Below are positions 63,901 to 64,000 of a stretch of DNA of 64,000 nt, piece by piece (the stretch's first letter is position 1; each line of letters opens with the position of its first letter). Position numbers and translations under genes: made by a program. The notes under the pieces are model-generated. The model did no database searches and had not been told where the DNA came from. It worked only from the letters and a program-made list of their open reading frames with translations. Source of the DNA: Caldilineaceae bacterium (GTDB lineage Bacteria; Chloroflexota; Anaerolineae; Caldilineales; Caldilineaceae); contig JALHQH010000064.1 of the NCBI GenBank assembly GCA_022842065.1, positions 1 to 64,000 of the forward strand. Reading direction: 5' to 3'.

Positions 63901-64000
63901 GACCAAACCACGACCTGGAGTCCAGCCTCCTGCAATCCCTACATCGTCGGTGGTAGCCTGATTGTCAACCAGGGTGTTACTCTCAACATCCAACCCGGCA
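60949..64000 (+). CDS. Large secreted M23-like/SLH protein, runs off the window
   Basis: An open frame of at least 1017 residues with no stop before the window end. GAGAGG precedes the ATG. A signal peptide (about 1-27, ending LLAQ) is followed at once by NIFLPIITNS. Residues about 200-335 resemble an M23 peptidase fold: GHGLDFNVSTEVLSAASGYA, TLIYWHLEN and HLHLSI. The first His of the usual HxGxD element is one residue off, so activity is uncertain. From about 445 to 840 five or six SLH repeats occur (FSDVPATHPNYEPIETLSYI, GYVSGYSDGTFRPDESISRG). A PPC-like beta domain begins near 860. It is probably a cell-wall-attached protein. Confidence 0.88.
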   Translation, partial: MTNHKVIFALILLTIFNWIPQTALLAQDDATNIFLPIITNSQNQLEATQRNPDIASIQGVDPESQSIEVITPEFALLPNEAKSVLLAELTDWQQSSSSGSDMWITAVMWHETWGVIIFTVTNIDEIFHSDANEEFQTALLILDTDQWRMAVENTPEFESLLLVVPETESGSSFVRHSRENISKFRALAATQSEQEYTYKLPWANDKSYVLTRYWPHWHGGDGFGQVTGHGLDFNVSTEVLSAASGYATKVCDDGTVTVLRVRTSNSTDTLIYWHLENTSVISGLPKDIKQGAELGTPYNSKNYETPADENKHKHCWQIIQGQHLHLSIPRTPFTFEGNLVFDKPKLIFTLAAQFKTTLDQKAISDELRTIFSNNGYSLPNNATVKFFQKTKVTKGWHIGNSVYEDTYTIYPNGSILEVQTYAFPVLNLTSSQTTSPSDSSSDDPFRRMTSFSDVPATHPNYEPIETLSYIGALTGENGTYRPNDTVLRSVAATAVIRAIGINYMEDELDADPLPVIAFTDVISTHAHYADIMRLRDLEIDDGANNQFYPALALTRELAAKWIILSVSAKDNNIIEHPQYGADCTVVFTDVPCEHPYYSYIRKLKEILVTAGQPIVDTTFRPGDSIKRGEMAHLTAFATGWNNVFPDVPFSHKFYRYIASMKSRGYVSGYSDGTFRPDESISRGQFAKIVARGIGFTPIKEDYPTPTYPDVGSENIFYPYIEYLTDFEVLSGYTDGNFKPDEPISRSQVAKVLIQTLRKWGGTAVAPELTAKCLPTAPQAFPDVNTSNVFYADIQCLKALGISNGYSDTTFRSDNPITRGEASKFIHLAFVARTPLIGPEPAEQANNENSGAIPIANGGRRERLVLPYGDIDHMVTTTPAHPVGGAAAYILSTAANNGINADIKIEVFDATAVLQRGTNAAQAVCAGQGYGTQGGTTVSCSLQGNTTYYIKLTNTKPRATEGVYVDFGVKLDTTNVQACEVIGFIDQTTTWSPASCNPYIVGGSLIVNQGVTLNIQPG

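Overview
The window looks like a chromosomal segment of a Chloroflexota bacterium, probably of the Anaerolineae/Caldilineae type. This is an inference from gene content: SLH-domain surface proteins, several very large secreted proteins carrying a short [FY]LPL[VI] motif, DUF4058, DUF5678 plus retropepsin-like and DUF433/DUF5615 pairs, BTAD regulators fused to ATPases, and many long intergenic hairpins. No rRNA, tRNA, CRISPR array or phage structural gene was recognised.

Layout. 1-5.9 kb: LysE-type exporter, a NarL-type two-component pair, and a three-gene membrane operon followed by a carbonic anhydrase remnant. 6-11.3 kb: a secreted subtilase, then a type III polyketide synthase lying between the subtilase's real 3' end and a 255-bp copy of that end. 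11.6-14.6 kb: a broken membrane-protein gene, a secreted lipase-like protein and a MntA/HepT pair. 15-21 kb: a 2021-residue surface protein. 21-28.4 kb: DUF5678/retropepsin pair, DUF4058, B12-binding mutase subunit plus MeaB GTPase, and a BTAD-ATPase-TPR regulator. 28.4-32.5 kb: two small mobile elements and a second subtilase with ricin-type lectin repeats. 33-39.5 kb: an accessory stretch with a zinc-ribbon protein, a meaB tail fragment, a nuclease-helicase pair resembling Hachiman (HamA/HamB) and a nucleotidyltransferase gene broken by a 91-bp element. 39.6-44.4 kb: a GH38 alpha-mannosidase and a sigma factor fused to bifunctional-nuclease and Clp-N domains. 44.8-47.1 kb: DUF433/DUF5615 toxin-antitoxin and small unknown genes. 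47.3-51 kb: Liv-type ABC transporter without a binding protein. 51-54.5 kb: stomatin/NfeD operon and an MBL hydrolase. 54.6-57.9 kb: VapC-like PIN pair, an unknown pair and an ISKra4-like element with an 8-bp target duplication. 58-64 kb: an HTH-membrane-SLH protein, a zinc-ribbon protein and a large M23-like/SLH secreted protein that runs off the window.

Cross-cutting patterns. (1) Three genes (subtilase, meaB, SLH protein) each have a second detached copy of their 3' end elsewhere in the window. (2) Small non-autonomous elements are frequent: two 170-bp CTAG-ended elements, a 52-bp element whose ends match the ISKra4-like element and which has a 9-bp target duplication, a 155-bp element, and the 91-bp insertion. 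(3) Gene borders carry perfect or near-perfect hairpins with 18-29-bp stems, most without a U-tract. (4) The [LI][FY]LPL[VI] motif recurs at the C-terminus, in the middle, or just after the signal peptide of secreted proteins.
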